From NCBI RefSeq assembly GCF_009363655.1, contig NZ_CP045393.1, positions 1,364,001 to 1,428,000 on the forward strand: a stretch of DNA of 64,000 bases. The letters are read 5' to 3'. The stretch is from Roseovarius sp. THAF27 (GTDB taxonomy: Bacteria > Pseudomonadota > Alphaproteobacteria > Rhodobacterales > Rhodobacteraceae). Positions within the stretch are counted from its first letter, which is position 1; the number at the start of each line of letters is the position of its first letter. The position numbers and the translations under genes were made by a program. Under the pieces are notes generated by a model, which made no database searches, had not been told where the DNA came from, and worked only from the letters and a program-made list of their open reading frames with translations. Positions 8,286 through 16,634 of this stretch are shown piece by piece.

Positions 8286-9248
8286 TCAGCCGGTCGTGAT
8301 GACGACCTTGCCGGTGGATTTGCGCGCGCGCATCAGGTCGAGCCCCTCCTGCGCCTTCTGGAGCGGCAGGATGTGGCTGACATGCGGTTTCAGCCGGCCG
8401 TCGGCATACCAGGCGAACAGCTGCGCCAGGCTGTCGGTGACAACCTGCGGCCGGAAGGCGAGGTAGCCGCCCCAGTAGAGCCCCAGAACCGAGATATTCT
8501 TGACCAACAGGTGGTTGGCCGGAATTTTCGGCACCTCACCACTGGCAAAGCCAATGGTCAGGATGCGGGCCTCGGGACGGCAGGCGCGCATCGCGGACTT
8601 GAACTGGTCTCCGCCGACGGGATCGTAGACGACATCGACGCCCCCCAGGGCGCGGCACGCCTCCCGGATATCCTCGGTTTCGGCGTCGATCAGGTGATCG
8701 GCCCCGGCCTTGCGGGCAACCTCCAGTTTGTCAGCACCGCGGGCGCAGGCGATGACGGTGGCACCCATCAGCTTGCCGATCTCGACCGCGGTCAGACCGA
8801 CGCCGCCCGCCGCGCCGAGAACCAGCAGGGTCTCGCCCGGTTGCAGACGGGCCTTGTGATCGAGGCCGACATGGCTGGTGCCGTAGGCGATCTGAAACGC
8901 CGCCGCGTCGGTAAAGCTCATCTGATCGGGCAGGACCACTGCGCGGTCGGCGGGAAAGCAGCCCCGTTCCGCCAGGCCTCCCTGACCGCCGAAAACGGCA
9001 ACGCGGCTGCCGATGGCGGGTCCTTCGACCCCGTCCCCCAGCGCCTCTACCGTGCCTGCCACTTCCATGCCGAGAGTGAACGGCGTGTCGGGCGTGTCCT
9101 GATACTCGCCCTTCAGCATCAGCAGATCGGCAAAATTCAGCCCGCAGGCATGGATTTGCAATCCGATCTCCCCGGCGGCGGGCCGGGGCGCCTCGACGTC
9201 CTGGAGGGTTGCGGTTGTATCGTGCGAATCGATCCGGAACGCGCGCAT
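8286..9248 (-). CDS. Zinc-free NAD(P)H:quinone oxidoreductase, MDR superfamily
   Basis: The 320-residue protein has the N-terminal GroES-like domain (HACGLNFADLLMLKGEY, with the alcohol dehydrogenase zinc-ligand cysteines absent) and a Rossmann fold with LGAAGGVGLTAVEIGKLMGA at about residues 143-162. This is the zeta-crystallin/QOR branch, which reduces quinones or enones with NADPH. The start at 9248 (MRAFRID) is chosen because GATGAGGAG lies about 6 bases upstream; an earlier in-frame ATG at 9266 lacks such a site. It is convergent with the LysR gene and divergent from the XRE gene. Confidence 0.9.
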   Translation of the reverse strand: MRAFRIDSHDTTATLQDVEAPRPAAGEIGLQIHACGLNFADLLMLKGEYQDTPDTPFTLGMEVAGTVEALGDGVEGPAIGSRVAVFGGQGGLAERGCFPADRAVVLPDQMSFTDAAAFQIAYGTSHVGLDHKARLQPGETLLVLGAAGGVGLTAVEIGKLMGATVIACARGADKLEVARKAGADHLIDAETEDIREACRALGGVDVVYDPVGGDQFKSAMRACRPEARILTIGFASGEVPKIPANHLLVKNISVLGLYWGGYLAFRPQVVTDSLAQLFAWYADGRLKPHVSHILPLQKAQEGLDLMRARKSTGKVVITTG

Positions 9249-9336
9249 CTGGATGCTCCTCATCAATAACTGTCGGATCGGACCGGCATCTTGCCCGGAT
9301 AATCGAAGTCCCGAAACGATGTCAAACGCGTGCTCT

Positions 9337-9407
9337 GGTTGTGGACAACCTATACAAAAGAAGTATATGCCCGTTTAGATTGTAGGTATAAGGGACCGAT
9401 CCCTTAT
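9337..9407. promoter_or_regulatory. Two inverted repeats in the divergent qor/XRE intergenic region
   Basis: The first is GGTTGT-GG-ACAACC (9337-9350). The second is ATAAGGGA-CCGA-TCCCTTAT (9388-9407), with perfect 8-bp arms. Both lie in an AT-rich 305-base divergent region upstream of an HTH regulator, a typical place for operators. The region also holds TATACA- and TATATG-like hexamers. No further gene is seen between 9249 and 9553. Confidence 0.5.
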
Positions 9408-9553
9408 TCGGGGTGCAATACTTCTTGCTATACAGAATCTCAGCACTTATTTTCTCGTCAGTGTCGCTGGGATGCGCGGCCTATTATTTTTTTAACGCCC
9501 GCCCGGGAAATTATGACTTCAAACCGGGTTGGCACCTGAGGAAAGGACTGCCC

Positions 9554-9925
9554 ATGCCGCACCCCGTAGACGTGCATGTCGGAAAACGTATTCGCCATCG
9601 CCGCTGGCTGGTTGGAATGACCCAACAACAGCTGGCTGAAAGCGTCGGCATCAAATTCCAGCAAATTCAGAAATATGAAACCGGCGCGAACCGCGTCAGC
9701 GCCTCTCGCCTTTGGGACATCGCGGATGCCCTTGACGTGGAGGTCAGCTTTTTTTTTGACGGTATCGATCACGATGGCGACGCAAGAAACGAGAGCGACA
9801 TGATCCCGGCGGATTTGCTGGGCGACAAGGAAGCGCTTGATCTGATCCGGTCCTATTACGCGATCCCGGAAAACCAGCGCCGTCGCCTGTTCGATCTTGC
9901 ACGGGTTCTCAGCGACGTCGCTTGA
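9554..9925 (+). CDS. XRE family helix-turn-helix regulator
   Basis: The 123-residue protein is an HTH_XRE domain (residues about 8-68; IRHRRWLVGMTQQQLAESVGIKFQQIQKYETGANRVSASRLWDIADAL) with a short helical C-terminal tail. It matches a class of short HTH proteins conserved across Rhodobacterales and Rhizobiales (the PraR/PhrR-like group, as I recall). The ATG at 9554 follows GAAAGGA by about 6 bases; upstream in-frame sequence is AT-rich and not protein-like. hisN starts 53 bases after its stop, and read-through would transcribe the hairpin over the hisN ribosome-binding site. Confidence 0.9.
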   Translation: MPHPVDVHVGKRIRHRRWLVGMTQQQLAESVGIKFQQIQKYETGANRVSASRLWDIADALDVEVSFFFDGIDHDGDARNESDMIPADLLGDKEALDLIRSYYAIPENQRRRLFDLARVLSDVA

Positions 9926-9942
9926 GCCGGTCCTAGAAGCCG

Positions 9943-9978
9943 TTTATCCCCGCCATGAATTTACAAGGTGGGGATAAA
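9943..9978 (+). promoter_or_regulatory. Hairpin sequestering the hisN ribosome-binding site
   Basis: TTTATCCCCGCC (9943-9954) pairs over 12 bases (one G-T wobble) with GGTGGGGATAAA (9967-9978), loop 12 bases. The right arm contains the GGTGGGG Shine-Dalgarno of hisN and ends directly against its ATG at 9979. A second in-frame ATG (9955) lies in the loop. The geometry suggests translational control, by temperature, an RNA partner or coupling, although a simple REP-like hairpin cannot be excluded. Confidence 0.6.
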
Positions 9979-10773
9979 ATGACCCGGAACGACTCTGAAA
10001 TTGTTAACACGGCGCACGCGCTTGCTGATGCGGCGCGCGCCGCCATCCTGCCGTGGTTTCGCGCCGGGGCGATTGACGTGGAAAACAAGGCGTTGGCGGG
10101 ATTCGACCCGGTCACCGCCGCCGACAGGGCCGCGGAGGCCGCGATGCGCGAGGTGTTGGCCGAGCGCCGCCCAGACGACGCGATCCTTGGCGAGGAAATG
10201 GGCGAAACCCCGGGCACGAGCGGCCTGACCTGGGTTCTGGACCCGATTGACGGCACGCGCGCCTTCGTGGCCGGGGCGCCGACATGGGGTGTTCTGATCG
10301 CCGTCGCCGATCAGGGCGGCCCGGTCTATGGCCTGATCGACCAGCCTTACATCGGGGAGCGGTTCGAGGGCGGCTTCGGCCGCGCCGTGATGCGCGGACC
10401 GCAGGGCGCGCGGGCGTTGAAGACAAGGGGGGAGGCGCCGCTGTCGCAATCGACCGTCTTCACCACCTTTCCCGAGGTCGGCACCGAGGCCGAGGGCGCG
10501 GCCTTTCGGGACGTGGCCCGCCAGGGGCAGCTGACCCGCTACGGGCTCGATTGCTATGCCTATGCGCTTGTCGCCTGCGGGCAGGTGGACCTGGTGATCG
10601 AGGCCGGGCTCAACGCGTACGACATCCAGGCGCCGATCGCGGTGATCGAGGCCGCTGGCGGCATCGTCACGGACTGGAGCGGCGGGCCGGCGCACGGGGG
10701 CGGGCGCGCCGTCGCGGCCGCGGGACGCCAACAGCACGAGGCCGCCCTGGAGATCCTTTTGCGCCATCTCTGA
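9979..10773 (+). CDS. hisN: Histidinol-phosphatase, inositol monophosphatase family
   Basis: The 264-residue protein has the metal-binding motifs of the IMPase superfamily: GEEMGE (about 73-78), WVLDPIDGTRAF (about 86-97) and AYDIQAPIAVIEAAGG near the C-terminus. The local pattern fits HisN, the IMP-like histidinol phosphate phosphatase of many alphaproteobacteria, which makes L-histidinol in histidine synthesis; other phosphomonoester substrates remain possible. ATG 9979 has GGTGGGG six bases upstream, inside a hairpin. ATG 9955 in the same frame would add eight residues (MNLQGGDK). Confidence 0.85.
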   Translation: MTRNDSEIVNTAHALADAARAAILPWFRAGAIDVENKALAGFDPVTAADRAAEAAMREVLAERRPDDAILGEEMGETPGTSGLTWVLDPIDGTRAFVAGAPTWGVLIAVADQGGPVYGLIDQPYIGERFEGGFGRAVMRGPQGARALKTRGEAPLSQSTVFTTFPEVGTEAEGAAFRDVARQGQLTRYGLDCYAYALVACGQVDLVIEAGLNAYDIQAPIAVIEAAGGIVTDWSGGPAHGGGRAVAAAGRQQHEAALEILLRHL

Positions 10774-10819
10774 GCGATGGCGTCTGGCGTGATCCGGCTG
10801 CAGCGGTTAGGGTCGGCTC

Positions 10820-11269
10820 ATGCCTGTCCGGATCTGCCTTCTTGCGGTCATCGTCGCCTTGACATGCCAACTGGCCGTGGCCCAGGACGCGACCGATCGG
10901 AGCGCCGCCGCGCGGGACTGGGTCAACAGCTTTCGCGCCGCGCGCGGACTTTCCACTGTGAGCCTTTCCGACAGGCTGACCCGCGTGGCCTCGACCCATG
11001 CGGCGGACATGGCCCGAAAGGGGGTTTTCAGCCATACCGGATCGGACAAGAGCAGCGTGGGGGACAGGGCGCGGCGCGTGGGCTACGGCTATTGTTTCAT
11101 TGCCGAGAACATCGCCAAGGGACAACGTGGGCTGGACGCGGTTCTGAACGGTTGGGCCGGATCGTCCGGGCATCGCAGGAACATGCTGGCCCCGCGGGCC
11201 CGGGAGATGGCGGTGGTCGAGGCGCCGGGACGGATCTGGGTGATGGTTCTGGGGCGTGACGGCTGCTGA
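10820..11269 (+). CDS. Secreted CAP (SCP/PR-1) domain protein
   Basis: The 149-residue product has a signal peptide (1-21, cleavage near AVAQ) followed by a single CAP domain, with STHAADMARKGVFSHTGSD and IAENIAKG carrying the conserved His and Glu-containing segments, and GSSGHRRNMLAPRAREM near the end. Bacterial CAP proteins are exported and of mostly unknown function. It lies 46 bases after hisN on the same strand. Confidence 0.88.
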   Translation: MPVRICLLAVIVALTCQLAVAQDATDRSAAARDWVNSFRAARGLSTVSLSDRLTRVASTHAADMARKGVFSHTGSDKSSVGDRARRVGYGYCFIAENIAKGQRGLDAVLNGWAGSSGHRRNMLAPRAREMAVVEAPGRIWVMVLGRDGC

Positions 11270-11452
11270 GATAAGAGGCGTCACGACCGCCCTGAAAACA
11301 CAACGGGGCACAGCGGGCGGCCGATCGGCCTGGCACAAGGGATACCCCCGGATTGTGTCGCTTTTGCGGGGATTTGACGGTGGGCACTGGACCCTGCCAT
11401 GGCAACATGCGATCACCAGAGCCTGGCCAGGCCACGACCGGGAGGGCGCCTC

Positions 11453-12682
11453 ATGAACTTCGAAATCCGACCGCATGTCGCGGAGCTGCTGGAGCGGGTG
11501 CGGGCGATGGTGCGCGATGACATCATGCCGATGGAGGCCCCGTACCACGCGGAGGTCGAGAAGGGCGACCGCTGGAGCTATACCGAGCGCCAGGCTGAGA
11601 TCCTGGAAGGGCTGAAGGCCCAGGCCAAGGCGGCGGGCCTGTGGAATTTCTGGCTGACCGATGGTGAAGGCGGCGTGGGGCTGAGCACGGTCGAGTACGC
11701 TTATTTCGCCGAGGAAATCGGCAAGACGCCGATGGCGGCGGAGGTGTTCAACTGCAACGCGCCGGACACCGGCAACATGGAAGTGTTCCAGAAATACGGC
11801 ACCGACGACATGAAGGCGCGGTGGCTGGCGCCGCTCCTGGAGGGAGACATCCGCTCGGCCTACCTGATGACCGAGCCGGATGTGGCCAGTTCGGACGCCA
11901 CGAACATTTCGCTGAGCTGTGTGCGGGATGGGGATTCCTATGTCCTGAACGGCGAAAAGTGGTGGGCCACAGGCGCCGGAGATCCGCGTTGCGCGGTCTA
12001 TATCGTGATGGTCAAGACCGGCGATGACGACCTGCCCAAGCATCAGCGCCATTCGATGATCGTGGTGCCGTCCGACACGCAAGGTGTTGAAAAGGTCAGG
12101 CCGATGAAGGTCTACGGCGCCGATGACGCGCCGCACGGACATATGCATATCCGGTTCAGCGATGTGCGGGTGCCGGCCGAGAACATGCTGCTGGGCGAGG
12201 GGCGCGGGTTCGAGATCGCGCAGGGTCGGCTGGGGCCGGGGCGCATTCACCATTGCATGCGGGCCATCGGCATGGCCGAGGCGGCGCTGGAGCTGATGTG
12301 CCGCCGCGCCTTGCAGCGTGAGGCCTTTGGCAAGCCGCTGGCGCAGCTGGGGGCGAATTTCGATTATATCGCCGAGGCCCGGATGGAGATCGAGCAGGCG
12401 CGGCTGTTGTGCCTGAAGGCCGCGTGGATGATGGACCGGGGCGATGCACGGGCGGCGGCGCCCTGGATCAGCCAGATCAAGGTGGTCGCGCCCAAGGTGG
12501 CGCTGAAGGTGGTGGACGAGGCCGTCCAGATGTTCGGCGCGCAGGGCATCAGCCAGGACACGCCGCTGGCGGCGATGTGGACGCATCTGCGCACCCTGCG
12601 GCTGGCCGACGGGCCGGACGCGGTGCATCGGCGGCAGGTCGCGCGGGCGGAACTGCGCAAATACACGCAACAGAAGATCTGA
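11453..12682 (+). CDS. Acyl-CoA dehydrogenase family protein
   Basis: The 409-residue flavoprotein begins MNFEIRPHVAELLERV. It shows the N-terminal helical domain, the beta domain with YLMTEPDVASSDATNISLSC and GEKWWATGAG, and the C-terminal helical domain (LGEGRGFEIAQGRLGPGRIHHC through VHRRQVARAELRKY). The reaction is alpha,beta-dehydrogenation of an acyl-CoA with electrons passed to ETF. It looks like the long-chain/ACAD10-11-like branch, but the substrate cannot be read from sequence. GGAGG lies 7 bases before ATG 11453. Confidence 0.93.
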   Translation: MNFEIRPHVAELLERVRAMVRDDIMPMEAPYHAEVEKGDRWSYTERQAEILEGLKAQAKAAGLWNFWLTDGEGGVGLSTVEYAYFAEEIGKTPMAAEVFNCNAPDTGNMEVFQKYGTDDMKARWLAPLLEGDIRSAYLMTEPDVASSDATNISLSCVRDGDSYVLNGEKWWATGAGDPRCAVYIVMVKTGDDDLPKHQRHSMIVVPSDTQGVEKVRPMKVYGADDAPHGHMHIRFSDVRVPAENMLLGEGRGFEIAQGRLGPGRIHHCMRAIGMAEAALELMCRRALQREAFGKPLAQLGANFDYIAEARMEIEQARLLCLKAAWMMDRGDARAAAPWISQIKVVAPKVALKVVDEAVQMFGAQGISQDTPLAAMWTHLRTLRLADGPDAVHRRQVARAELRKYTQQKI

Positions 12683-12703
12683 GCGCCTGCCGCGCCGCAG
12701 GGC

Positions 12704-12729
12704 GCAAAATTTTTTCGAAAAAATTTTGC
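12704..12729. repeat. Perfect 26-bp A/T-rich palindrome
   Basis: GCAAAATTTTTTC (12704-12716) is followed directly by its reverse complement (12717-12729), with no spacer; the centre is TTCGAA. It lies 21 bases after the acyl-CoA dehydrogenase stop in otherwise GC-rich DNA. It could act as a bidirectional terminator-like element because each arm ends in a run of six T, or be a dispersed repeat. Confidence 0.65.
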
Positions 12730-12841
12730 CGCCGCGACAAGGCGTGCCTTGGCGCCATCCTGGCAGGCGGAGGTTAACGGGGTCTGAAAATTCCGTACTT
12801 TTGCGCTCGACATCCCGGCGCGCCGCGGGCTTTATGCCGTC

Positions 12842-13747
12842 ATGAGTTCAGAGTTGAATGCGCGGCCCGGCTGGGGTGTTTTCTGGATGGTCGTGACCGG
12901 GGTGCTGTTTGTCGGTGTGACCGCCATGGTGAAGCTTCTGGGCACGCGAATCCCTGCGACTGAGGCGGCGTTTCTTCGGTACGTGCTGGGGCTGATCTTT
13001 CTTTTGCCGATGCTGGGTACGCTGAGCCGCCTGCGGCTGGACCGCGGCACCTGGGGCCTGTTCGCCGCGAGAGGGCTCGCGCATTCCGCCGGGGTGGGCC
13101 TGTGGTTCTTTGCCATGGCACGGATCCCGCTCGCGGACGTGACGGCGATGAACTATCTCTCGCCCATCTATGTCACGCTGGGGGCGGCGCTTTTTCTGGG
13201 GGAAAGACTGGCCATGAGACGGGTCATGGCCATCGTCGTGGCCCTGATCGGCGCGTTCATCATCCTGCGCCCGGGGTTCCGCGAGCTGGGGCCGGGGCAT
13301 TTCGCGATGTTGTTCACCGCGGTGGCCTTCGGCGGGTCGTACCTGCTGGCCAAGATGCTGTCCGACCGCTGTGCGCCCGGGCTGGTGGTGGCGATGCTGT
13401 CGATCACCGTGACGATCGGGCTGGCGCCCATGGCGCTGAGTAACTGGGTGCCGCCAACCCTTTGGGAACTGGCGATTTTGATGGGGGTCGCGGCCTTTGC
13501 CACGGGGGGGCATTACACCATGACGCTGGCGTTTCGCGCCGCCCCCTTGGCGGTGACGCAGCCGGTGACGTTTTTGCAGCTTGTGTGGGCGGTGCTGTTG
13601 GGGGTGACCTTTTTCGCCGAACCCTTTGATCCGTGGGTGATTTTGGGCGGGTTGGTGATCGTGGGATCGGTCAGTTTCATCAGCTGGCGGGAGGCGGTAC
13701 TGAAGCGCCGCGCGGTGACCCCGGCGGCGCATCAGACGAAGTTCTGA
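12842..13747 (+). CDS. EamA/DMT superfamily transporter
   Basis: The 301-residue protein is nearly all hydrophobic, with ten predicted membrane helices in two EamA repeats (about 10-140 and 155-285). The segments LADVTAMNYLSPIYVTLGAALFLGERL and PLAVTQPVTFLQLVWAVLLGVTFFAE are typical of the repeat ends. It likely exports a metabolite or drug across the inner membrane; the substrate is unknown. A second, distinct DMT exporter is encoded at 52097-52996. Confidence 0.92.
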   Translation: MSSELNARPGWGVFWMVVTGVLFVGVTAMVKLLGTRIPATEAAFLRYVLGLIFLLPMLGTLSRLRLDRGTWGLFAARGLAHSAGVGLWFFAMARIPLADVTAMNYLSPIYVTLGAALFLGERLAMRRVMAIVVALIGAFIILRPGFRELGPGHFAMLFTAVAFGGSYLLAKMLSDRCAPGLVVAMLSITVTIGLAPMALSNWVPPTLWELAILMGVAAFATGGHYTMTLAFRAAPLAVTQPVTFLQLVWAVLLGVTFFAEPFDPWVILGGLVIVGSVSFISWREAVLKRRAVTPAAHQTKF

Positions 13748-13847
13748 ATTACTTGGTTAATTTTGGCAAGAACGCCGAAAACGGCACGTCGGTATAACGT
13801 CGGTATCCGGGTGGTATCGCGTCGGTGCGATTTTTCGCGGGAGGCGG

Positions 13848-13875
13848 CCTTGCCGCACAGGGCGGCGCGGCAAGG
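13848..13875. other. Hairpin between convergent genes
   Basis: CCTTGCCGC (13848-13856) and GCGGCAAGG (13867-13875) form a perfect 9-bp stem with a ten-base loop in the 147-base gap between the convergent EamA and DUF465 genes. No T tract follows directly, so an intrinsic terminator is not supported. Confidence 0.45.
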
Positions 13876-13894
13876 GGCGATCCATGTTTGCGTG

Positions 13895-14131
13895 TCAGGC
13901 CGTGAGCACCGTGTATATTTCGTCCTTCAGCCGGGCGCGCTCCTTGCGCATGTCCGTCTCGGCGGCGGGCGAGACCGGGGTCACGTTGGTTTCCGCCGCG
14001 TGGATCTGCCGGTTGACGGTGTGGTACTCCTCCATCAGCCGGGCGAAATGCGCGTCCGAACTTTTCAGCGCCGAGATGCGGTCGGCCATGTCGGGGAAGT
14101 CGTCGTGCAGTTCGTGCGGGGTGTGTGACAT
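13895..14131 (-). CDS. DUF465 (YdcH-like) small helical protein
   Basis: The 78-residue, charged, fully helical protein carries the DUF465 signature (MADRISALKSSDAHFARLMEEYHTVNRQIHAAE...ARLKDEIYTVL). Family members are short coiled-coil proteins of unknown function. AAAGGAGG lies 8 bases before the ATG, an excellent ribosome-binding site. Confidence 0.9.
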   Translation of the reverse strand: MSHTPHELHDDFPDMADRISALKSSDAHFARLMEEYHTVNRQIHAAETNVTPVSPAAETDMRKERARLKDEIYTVLTA

Positions 14132-14221
14132 CCGGCGTCCTCCTTTGTGTTCGCGTGTCGAAGGAGAGGTTAGGCGCGCGCCGGGGCGCGCACCTTGATG
14201 CGGATCAAACCGGCGCGAGGA

Positions 14222-15877
14222 TCAGCGTTGCGCGGTCTGCCATTCTGGGTGAATCCAGGCCTGGGCATTGTCCGCCGGAAGCGAGCGGTCGAGGACGTGA
14301 TCGGCCATCTTCTCGCCCACCATGATCGAGGGCGCATTGAGGTTGCCGTTGGGAATGCGCGGGAAGACCGAACTGTCGGCGACGCGCAGGCCCTCGACGC
14401 CGATCACGCGGCCTTGCGGGTCGACCACGCTGTGCGGGTCGTCGGCCCGGCCCATGCGGCAGGTGCCGCAGGGGTGATAGGCGCTTTCGGCGTGTTCGCG
14501 GATGAAATCGTCGAGCTGGTCGTCGGACTGCATGTCCGCGCCGGGCTGGATCTCGTGTTTCGAGAACGGAGCGAAGGCGTCCTGGGCGAAGACCTCGCGC
14601 GTGAGGCGGATGGCGCGGCGGAAATCCTGCCAATCGCTGTCGCAGCTCATGTAGTTGAAGAAGATCCGGGGCGGCGCGGCGGGGTCGGCGGAATTGAGGG
14701 TGACCGCCCCGCGGCTTTCGGAACGCATGGGGCCGACATGGGCCTGGTAGCCGTGGCCCTCGGCCGCCGCCTGGCCGTCATAGCGCACGGCGATGGGCAG
14801 GAAGTGGAATTGCAGGTCGGGATAGTCGACGCCCGCTGCGGAGCGGATGAAGCCACAGGATTCGAACTGGTTCGACGCACCAGGGCCGGTGCGCCCCAGC
14901 AGCCAGGTGAGGCCGACGAGGGCCTTGCCCGGCAGGTTCCAGTATTTGTAGAGGCTGACCGGCTGGGAGGCGGCCATCTGGACGTAGACCTCGAGATGGT
15001 CCTGCAGGTTGGCGCCCACGCCGGGGCGGTCGGCGATCACGTCGATGCCGTGGTCGGAGAGATGCGCGCCGGGGCCGATGCCCGACAGCATCAGGAGCTT
15101 GGGCGAGTTGAAGGCGGAGGCGGAGAGGATCACCTCGGCATTCGCGCGGATGATTTCCTGACGGCCCTTGCGGGTGACCTCGACGCCGATGGCGCGGCCG
15201 TCCTCGAAGACGACGCGGCCCGCAAGGCCGCGGATGACGTCGCATTTGCCCGATCTGAGCGCGGGCTTGAGATAGGCGTTGGCGGCGGACCAGCGCTGGC
15301 CCTTGTGGACGGTCATCTCGAAGGGCGCGAAGCCTTCCTGCTGTTCGCCGTTATAATCGGGCGTGACGGGGTAGCCCGCCTGTCGACCCGCCTCGATGAA
15401 GGCGCGGGTGAGGGGGTTGGCCATCTGGCCGCGGGTGACGTGCAGGGGGCCGTCATGGCCGCGCCAGTCGGGGTCGCCGCCATGGCCCGCGTCCGTCCAG
15501 TTTTCCAGGCGTTTGTAATAGGGCAGGACGTCGGCATAGCCCCAGCCGGTGGCACCTTCGTCGCGCCAATGGTCGAAATCGCGGGCGTGGCCGCGCACGT
15601 AGACCATGCCGTTGATCGAGGAGGACCCGCCGATGACCTTGCCGCGCGGGGCGGCGAGGCGGCGATTGTTCAGGTAGGGCTCGGGCTCGGTGCGGTAGCC
15701 CCAGTCGTACATCTTCATGTTCATCGGGTAGGAAAGTGCGCCGGGCATCTGGATGAAGGGGCCGGCATCGGTGCCGCCATGTTCGATGACCAGAACGGAA
15801 TTGCCGGCCTCGGACAGGCGGTAGGCCATGGCGCAGCCGGCGCTGCCGGCCCCGACGATGACGTAATCGGCTTGCAT
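14222..15877 (-). CDS. betA: Choline dehydrogenase (GMC oxidoreductase)
   Basis: The 551-residue FAD enzyme starts [21 protein letters not shown] (dinucleotide-binding GxGxxG) and carries both GMC signatures: around [18 protein letters not shown] and around [20 protein letters not shown]. Near the C-terminus [10 protein letters not shown] contains the catalytic histidine. Choline dehydrogenase oxidises choline to betaine aldehyde, feeding the electron chain. Context supports this over other GMC enzymes: it is the last gene of betI-betC-GST-betA. A GAGG site lies about 7 bases before the ATG. No betB (betaine aldehyde dehydrogenase) is present in the window. Confidence 0.94.
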   Translation of the reverse strand: MQADYVIVGAGSAGCAMAYRLSEAGNSVLVIEHGGTDAGPFIQMPGALSYPMNMKMYDWGYRTEPEPYLNNRRLAAPRGKVIGGSSSINGMVYVRGHARDFDHWRDEGATGWGYADVLPYYKRLENWTDAGHGGDPDWRGHDGPLHVTRGQMANPLTRAFIEAGRQAGYPVTPDYNGEQQEGFAPFEMTVHKGQRWSAANAYLKPALRSGKCDVIRGLAGRVVFEDGRAIGVEVTRKGRQEIIRANAEVILSASAFNSPKLLMLSGIGPGAHLSDHGIDVIADRPGVGANLQDHLEVYVQMAASQPVSLYKYWNLPGKALVGLTWLLGRTGPGASNQFESCGFIRSAAGVDYPDLQFHFLPIAVRYDGQAAAEGHGYQAHVGPMRSESRGAVTLNSADPAAPPRIFFNYMSCDSDWQDFRRAIRLTREVFAQDAFAPFSKHEIQPGADMQSDDQLDDFIREHAESAYHPCGTCRMGRADDPHSVVDPQGRVIGVEGLRVADSSVFPRIPNGNLNAPSIMVGEKMADHVLDRSLPADNAQAWIHPEWQTAQR

Positions 15878-15908
15878 CAGGGACCTCGCTTGGATGGTGG
15901 CCGGGAAA

Positions 15909-15980
15909 GGGGGGCGCTGCCCCCCACGGCGAACCTGCGGTTCACCGCTCCCCCCGGGATATTTATCGCCAGAGGAAAAG
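15909..15980. repeat. Composite palindromic repeat inside the bet operon
   Basis: Three parts lie in the 106-base GST-betA gap. GGGGGGC-GCT-GCCCCCC (15909-15925) is a perfect hairpin. CGGCGAACC-TGC-GGTTCACCG (15927-15947) is a hairpin with one mismatch. The segment at 15955-15980 contains GGGATATTTATCGCCAGAGG and resembles the family C repeats at 59946 and 62949. On the transcribed minus strand the first hairpin is followed by TTTCCC, so partial attenuation of betA is conceivable. Confidence 0.6.
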
Positions 15981-15983
15981 GCA

Positions 15984-16634
15984 TCAGGCGCCCTCGGCCC
16001 GCAGGGTGTCGTAGGGGACCATGACGTGGGCCCGGTAGGCGGGGCGCCAGGTGAGGCGGTCGTAATAGGCCTCGACCGTCGGGTTGGCGGCGCGGGGGAC
16101 GTCGATGGTGAACCAGCGGTAGAGCAGGTGGCCCGCGACGATGTCGGCGGCGGTGAAGTGGTCGCCGCAGATGTAATCGTGGTCGGAGAGGTGCTCGGCC
16201 AGGCGCGCGAGATGGGCGTCGAAGCGCGTTATGGCGGCGTCGAGTGCGGCCTGGTCGCGGTCGGCGGCGGGGGTGCGGACGCGGGGCCAGAAGATGGGAT
16301 GGGTGAAGCCCGCCGCCAGCGTGGTCTTGGCCCATTCGGCCCACATGTCGACAGGGGCGCGCCCGGCGGGGTCGGCGGGCCAGAAGGCGCCGCCGTCGCC
16401 GTAGCGCGACGCGAGGTAGCGCAGGATGGCAGTGCTTTCCCACACCACGAGGTCGCCGTCGCGCAGGACGGGGACCTTGCGGTGCGGGTTCATGGAGCCG
16501 AATTCGGGCGTGTCGAGGCCGCCGTGGTCGTGGCCATAGTCGAGCCGCTCGCAGTCGAGGCCGAGCTCGGCGAGGGTCCACATGACCAGTTGCACGTTGG
16601 AGGAGGTGGCGCGGCCATAGACGGTGCGCATCAT
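15984..16634 (-). CDS. Glutathione S-transferase family protein
   Basis: The product (216 residues) has a thioredoxin-like N-terminal domain (1-80; [47 protein letters not shown]) and an all-alpha C-terminal domain ([23 protein letters not shown]). A serine in the TSSN segment is the likely glutathione-activating residue. Two adjacent ATG codons (16634 and 16631) are possible starts; the first overlaps the betC stop as ATGA, implying coupled translation. Its presence between betC and betA, where betB might be expected, is unusual; a detoxifying role toward aldehyde intermediates is only a guess. Confidence 0.9.
   Translation of the reverse strand: MMRTVYGRATSSNVQLVMWTLAELGLDCERLDYGHDHGGLDTPEFGSMNPHRKVPVLRDGDLVVWESTAILRYLASRYGDGGAFWPADPAGRAPVDMWAEWAKTTLAAGFTHPIFWPRVRTPAADRDQAALDAAITRFDAHLARLAEHLSDHDYICGDHFTAADIVAGHLLYRWFTIDVPRAANPTVEAYYDRLTWRPAYRAHVMVPYDTLRAEGA

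Noticed and set aside
14195..16024. A 609-codon plus-strand frame opposite betA
   Set aside because: It is the complement of a clear GMC oxidoreductase, and the translation has no recognisable domain or ribosome-binding site.
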